DNA of 58,876 nucleotides from Chitinivibrionales bacterium. Lineage in GTDB: Bacteria > Fibrobacterota > Chitinivibrionia > Chitinivibrionales > WJKA01. Made by a program: the position numbers and the translations under genes. The stretch is from NCBI GenBank assembly GCA_014728215.1, contig WJLZ01000140.1, forward strand, positions 1 to 58,876. Reading direction: 5' to 3'. Shown in pieces: positions 55,190 through 58,876 of this stretch. The notes under the pieces are model-generated. The model was not told where the DNA came from, ran no database searches, and was given only the letters and a program-made list of their open reading frames with translations. Each line of letters opens with the position of its first letter. Positions within the stretch are counted from its first letter, which is position 1.

Positions 55190-56977
55190 CTACGGTGCGA
55201 AAACAAATGCAAAACTGCCGTCGGTAGCCACCCAGACCAGGCTTTCGCCGTCCATGGTAACATAGTATTCACCATCAAGACCATCGACTCCCGACCCGAC
55301 AAGAGAAAAATGCGCACCGGGTGAATTGAACGTCTGAGTTACCCTTCCATGGAGTGGCACATACCAGCTCGGATTGCCGTTGGTGGTATTGACTGCAAGC
55401 TCATAAAGTCCGCCGTATTCTCCGGATTGCCAGTTAATCTTTAAATTCGCCACTGTTGCAAGTGATGGACCATTGCCTTCGACAGTAATTGAAGGGAGTG
55501 TGGCTTCAATACTGGGCAGAGGCGATTGGGACGGCACCCCGTATTTCTCCAGAAGATTGTCGCTGGTACCGCTTCCGCTGGTATCCTTTGTCACTTCCAC
55601 CGTTCGTGTTGCCGATGACGTATTCCCTGCGGCATCTGTTGCCGAATAGGAGAGGAGATAGGTGCCGATCACTGAGGTATCCACCGAGCCGGTGATTTCT
55701 ATGCCCGATGAAATATCGCCATCGACATTGTCTACTGCCGTAGCACCGGGGTCGGACCAGGAATCGTCTTTGAGTATTGTTGCCGGATTATCGCCATTCA
55801 GGGTAATGACCGGGGCGACCGTGTCGGTGTTCGAAGGCCTTGCTTTGACTTCAACCATCCGTTCAATCGAAATCGAATTACCCGCATTATCGCTGACACT
55901 GTAGGTTATCGTATAGGCGCCTGCGGTTGAAGTATCCACCGAGCCGGTGATTACTATCCGTGAAGTAATGGCGCCGTCGATATTGTCACCGGCTGTTGCA
56001 CCGGGATCATTATAGGAATCGCCCGTATAGATCTCCAGCGGATTGTCGCCCTTTAAGGTGATAGTGGGCGGGACCGTATCCAGACCCACCGGTTTGTCTT
56101 CAACAATGACCGTCCGGTTTTTCACTGTTTTGTTTCCCGCGGCATCACTGACCGAATAGGTCACCACATAGGTGCCGACCCGAGAAGTAACGACCGAATC
56201 GGTTGTGATAATTTCGGAGGTGAGTTCGCCGTCAATATCATCGAGAGCCGTAGCGCCGGGATCATCAAAGGATGAATTGAGTGCGATCGTGTATGGATTA
56301 TCGCCGGTCAGCGTAATGACCGGTGCGATGGTATCGGTCAGGGGTGCATCAACAACTGAGACGGTTCTTGATTTACTCGTCTTGTTTCCGGCAGCATCCT
56401 GCACCGAGTAAGTGATTTCGTAGGCGCCTAAAATGTCGGTATTGACCGATCCGGCAATATCGATTGAATCCGAAATGTCACCATCGACGTCATCAACAGC
56501 CCGTGCACCGAATTCATAGTAAACGCCGCCTTTATAAACGGTAATCGTATTCGAGCCGTTGAGCGTCAGGGTCGGCGCCTGGGTATCGGGAAAATCGGCA
56601 ACAATGACCGTCCGGGAACGGGTTGCCTGGTTGCCTGCTTTGTCGAAAACCGTATAGGTGAGAGTATAAACGCCTTCGGTCTGCGTATCCACCGCACCAT
56701 TCCGGATGACTTCATGAGTAAGATCACCGTCAGTCTCATCGGTCGCGGTTGCACCAGGGTCGGTAAATGATGCTCCGATGGGGACTTCAATGGTATCTTT
56801 GCTGCTCAGTGTCAGTTCGGGCGCGGTTTCATCCTGACTGGTAACATTCTGATCGCCGTTTTGATAATTGGTACCGCGACTGTCGAGCGGGTTGTCAAAT
56901 TCTACTTTCGTGCAGCCGCCGACCAGCAGGGCTACCGTAAAGACTGCCATAATTCGTATCAATTTGTCCTTTGTCAT
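55190..56977 (-). CDS. Lipoprotein with five DUF5011 Ig-like repeats and unknown C-terminal domain
   Basis: 595 residues; GGAG lies five bases before the ATG at 56977. The lipobox LLVGGC puts the lipidated Cys at residue 22. Five DUF5011 (bacterial Ig-like) repeats of about 85 residues follow, from ~52 to ~460, each with a start like APVITLNGDNP, a DPGATAxDxxDGD stretch and an end like YSVSDAAGN. The final ~125 residues contain a Trp/Tyr-rich domain (LKINWQSGEYGGLYELAV; GEYYVTMDGESLVW) that I do not recognise. It lies 21 bases after the TPR gene, so they are co-transcribed. Likely a surface- or periplasm-anchored rod presenting the terminal domain; function unknown. Confidence 0.82.
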   Translation of the reverse strand: MTKDKLIRIMAVFTVALLVGGCTKVEFDNPLDSRGTNYQNGDQNVTSQDETAPELTLSSKDTIEVPIGASFTDPGATATDETDGDLTHEVIRNGAVDTQTEGVYTLTYTVFDKAGNQATRSRTVIVADFPDTQAPTLTLNGSNTITVYKGGVYYEFGARAVDDVDGDISDSIDIAGSVNTDILGAYEITYSVQDAAGNKTSKSRTVSVVDAPLTDTIAPVITLTGDNPYTIALNSSFDDPGATALDDIDGELTSEIITTDSVVTSRVGTYVVTYSVSDAAGNKTVKNRTVIVEDKPVGLDTVPPTITLKGDNPLEIYTGDSYNDPGATAGDNIDGAITSRIVITGSVDTSTAGAYTITYSVSDNAGNSISIERMVEVKARPSNTDTVAPVITLNGDNPATILKDDSWSDPGATAVDNVDGDISSGIEITGSVDTSVIGTYLLSYSATDAAGNTSSATRTVEVTKDTSGSGTSDNLLEKYGVPSQSPLPSIEATLPSITVEGNGPSLATVANLKINWQSGEYGGLYELAVNTTNGNPSWYVPLHGRVTQTFNSPGAHFSLVGSGVDGLDGEYYVTMDGESLVWVATDGSFAFVFAP

Positions 56978-56998
56978 GTATTCTCCACCACAAAAAGT

Positions 56999-58876
56999 TT
57001 ACCTGCGCATAATCGGAATGGTGACATTAAACGCAAGGCCGGTTGCCGACACACCGGCAACCGCATACAAAACGTTCCGTACCATTGTCAATTGTTCAAG
57101 CTCCTCGTGAAGGCGATCTATGTCACCCTCACCGGCTTTTTGATATTCATCGTAGGGTTCATCAATCAGCATATTTGTCGCCAGCCCGCCGGCAAATGCT
57201 CCGACAGCAAGGATTCCCGTCGTGATATTGACAAAATTGCTGAAACCCGATCGTTTTTCGGTATTTGTTTCGTTGAGCCCGAGAGAAATATCCCTTTGTG
57301 CATAGGCTTTTTCCTGCTCAGCCTGCTTTATGGCCATGCAATGATCCGTCATGGATTGCACATTCTCGGAGGTGCTCCAGGGCTGATTCAGAACACTCAG
57401 CAGTTCGAGTGTTCTTTCGCAATCATCGCTTTCGAATGCATACCCGGCAAGCGCTATGCTGGCCTCAGGATCGCCGGATCGCCACGTACGAATATCCTGA
57501 TAGACCTCAATCGCCATATCTCTGTTGCCGCTCTTTTCAAAGAGACGGGCTGCCTGCAATGCTTTGTCACGATAGGCGGCCCGGTCAAGCTCAAAAAGTT
57601 TCAGATAACTTGCCGCAGCCTCATTCATTTTTCCGGTCTTTTCCTGAATTTCACTCAGTGCCAGCCACCCGTCAACATAATCGGCCCATAATGCCACGCA
57701 ACTGGAATACGCGAGAATTGCAGACTGGTGGGACTTTTCAGCTTCGAGATCCTTTCCGATTCGAAGATATATTTCGCATTCAGATTTTCCCGAAAGCCCG
57801 GATACGTATTTAACAAATTCATCAGCCTGTTTTATCGTACCTTCCCGTACACTCAACCGTGCCAGAGCGATATATGCCTTGACATGGGAATTGTTTAGAG
57901 CCAGCAGGTCGGTAAATGACGACCGGGCCGATTCGATATTTTTCATTGCTTCGAGTGTCATTCCCTTTTCATACAAGACATCCTGCTTTATCGCCCCTTC
58001 GGAAGGAACAGTGTTGATAATTGCAGATGCTTTTTCGGGTCGCTTGCTTTTTCTGTAATAAGCAGATGCTTTGATATGAAGTCGCGGGTGGGCATCATCA
58101 AATTTGCCGATAAGACGGTTGAGAGGCTCCAGCGTTTCTTTGAAATTATCAGCCCGTGCATACAAATTGCTTGCCGAATAAAGTGCAAGCGCCATATCGG
58201 GATCATCTGCCGCTATCTTTGTGCACTGCTCGGCAATTTCATTCAGCGTGCTTTTTCCACTTTCGCCTGCAGCAATAAGGTTTTTGCCAAGGGCCCGTGA
58301 GCTTTTTGCTTTTGATCCCAGTATGCCGGATATGCGGAGCTGATTTTCACGATCTGCGGATGGAATTTCGAGTATGGCCAGAATGCTGTCAACACAAGCA
58401 TCCATGCCCGCATTAATGTTGTCCAGGTCGACTGTTTGAATGGCGTTTTCTTCAGATTGCCCTTTTTGTACAGGAAACATCTTTATATCAAGTTTGACCA
58501 TGGTTTCTCCGGTGGGCTCATATTCGATATACACAAGATGAGTCCCACTCACCGTCTGAGCGGCTTCGATGAGTGCCCGCTTTGAAACACGACGGGAATA
58601 ATCCCAGTAACGGGGGATCTGGGCACTTATATCCCCGGGATCTATAAGGCACAGTGAAGGAGCTGCGCTTATTTTAAAGTGAAGATATTCATGAAGCAAT
58701 GCCGCAAACCATTGTGTTTTTTTGTCGGTATCGTAGCCGTAGTAGGCAGGACGGCCTATTGCAAGATGGATTGTGGAATTCGACTGCGCCATTGGAACAG
58801 GTTCGATTTCTTCACTACTACTCTCCTCAATCACGTCATCCTGAGACGAATTGTTTAAAACCTCTTCATCCGGAGA
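56999..58876 (-). CDS. TPR protein with two C-terminal membrane segments, 5' end cut by window
   Basis: No stop separates the GTG at 58834 from the window edge, so the true start lies outside; about 625 residues are visible. The N-terminal region (ALIEAAQTVSGTHLVYIEY followed by KLDIKMFPVQ) resembles the TolB-N/FlgO-like domain found in TPR-containing sensor proteins. Residues ~190-520 form TPR-type helical repeats (DMALALYSASNLYARADNF; KAYIALARLSVREGTIKQA). Two hydrophobic segments near the end (ITTGILAVGAFAGGLATNML and LYAVAGVSATGLAFNV) flank a short acidic coiled stretch. It is followed 21 bases later by the lipoprotein. Possibly an envelope assembly or sensing protein; the role is not established. 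Confidence 0.75.
   Translation of the reverse strand, partial: SPDEEVLNNSSQDDVIEESSSEEIEPVPMAQSNSTIHLAIGRPAYYGYDTDKKTQWFAALLHEYLHFKISAAPSLCLIDPGDISAQIPRYWDYSRRVSKRALIEAAQTVSGTHLVYIEYEPTGETMVKLDIKMFPVQKGQSEENAIQTVDLDNINAGMDACVDSILAILEIPSADRENQLRISGILGSKAKSSRALGKNLIAAGESGKSTLNEIAEQCTKIAADDPDMALALYSASNLYARADNFKETLEPLNRLIGKFDDAHPRLHIKASAYYRKSKRPEKASAIINTVPSEGAIKQDVLYEKGMTLEAMKNIESARSSFTDLLALNNSHVKAYIALARLSVREGTIKQADEFVKYVSGLSGKSECEIYLRIGKDLEAEKSHQSAILAYSSCVALWADYVDGWLALSEIQEKTGKMNEAAASYLKLFELDRAAYRDKALQAARLFEKSGNRDMAIEVYQDIRTWRSGDPEASIALAGYAFESDDCERTLELLSVLNQPWSTSENVQSMTDHCMAIKQAEQEKAYAQRDISLGLNETNTEKRSGFSNFVNITTGILAVGAFAGGLATNMLIDEPYDEYQKAGEGDIDRLHEELEQLTMVRNVLYAVAGVSATGLAFNVTIPIMRR

Noticed and set aside
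1-58876. Search for tRNA, rRNA, integrase/att sites and prophage genes.
   Set aside because: None was recognised by eye on either strand; a tRNA or Rfam scan would be needed to exclude small RNAs formally.

Overview
The window reads as a chromosomal segment of about 50% GC from a Gram-negative, polysaccharide-degrading bacterium. Three GH9 glycosidases, one GH8, a GH51-like clan GH-A enzyme, CBM11/CIA30-like binding modules, DUF2341/LamG/Ig/PKD stalk proteins and FlgD-Ig or Por-type C-terminal tails ending many exported proteins fit the Fibrobacterota (Fibrobacter/Chitinispirillum-like) best. This is inferred from architecture only; there is no rRNA or ribosomal-protein marker here. No SusC/SusD pair is present, so this is not a Bacteroidetes-type PUL.

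Layout. 1-4617 (+): a 5'-truncated barrel-like protein, a small lipoprotein and a Tat-exported DUF362-like protein, closely spaced. 4816-6257 (-): a two-gene FetAB-type ABC exporter with ATGA overlap. 6787-24632 (+): three giant surface proteins, one with a vWA domain and two paralogues sharing about 1,270 C-terminal residues but carrying two versus nine Ig-like domains. 24675-26142 (-): a decayed chimera, the N-terminal membrane part of a spermidine-synthase-like protein abutting a sensor-type regulator that has lost its DNA-binding domain and carries a frameshift. 26622-33607 (-): a barrel + TPR + coiled-coil protein and a parallel beta-helix protein. 33874-47139: the cellulase core, with GH8 (-), a catalytic-domain-free double CBM protein (+), GH9-CBM (+) and a 1,916-residue GH9 (-). 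47376-48848 (-): an IS110-type transposase with a structured, bridge-RNA-like leader. 48849-50044: about 1.2 kb without genes, containing DnaA-box matches, tandem repeats and one copy of a two-hairpin repeat. 50045-58876 (-): GH9, a GH51-like enzyme with a discoidin-type domain inserted in its barrel, a lipoprotein with five Ig-like repeats, and a TPR/membrane protein running off the right edge.

How it works together (inference). The glycosidases attack beta-glucans and hemicelluloses outside the cell. The CBM and beta-helix proteins could bind polysaccharide at the surface, and the Ig/PKD giants could act as stalks or adhesins. Many of these proteins end in one of two types of C-terminal tail, consistent with a shared type IX-like sorting route, although no core secretion component is encoded here. 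The barrel-TPR protein directly after the beta-helix gene is the best local candidate for an outer-membrane partner.

Most notable: a two-hairpin intergenic repeat whose two copies show compensatory stem changes; the IS110 leader RNA candidate and an altered active-site motif in its transposase; the origin-like 1.2 kb region; the ~550-residue C-terminal module shared by the beta-helix protein and the largest GH9; and the barrel-inserted discoidin domain of the GH51-like enzyme.
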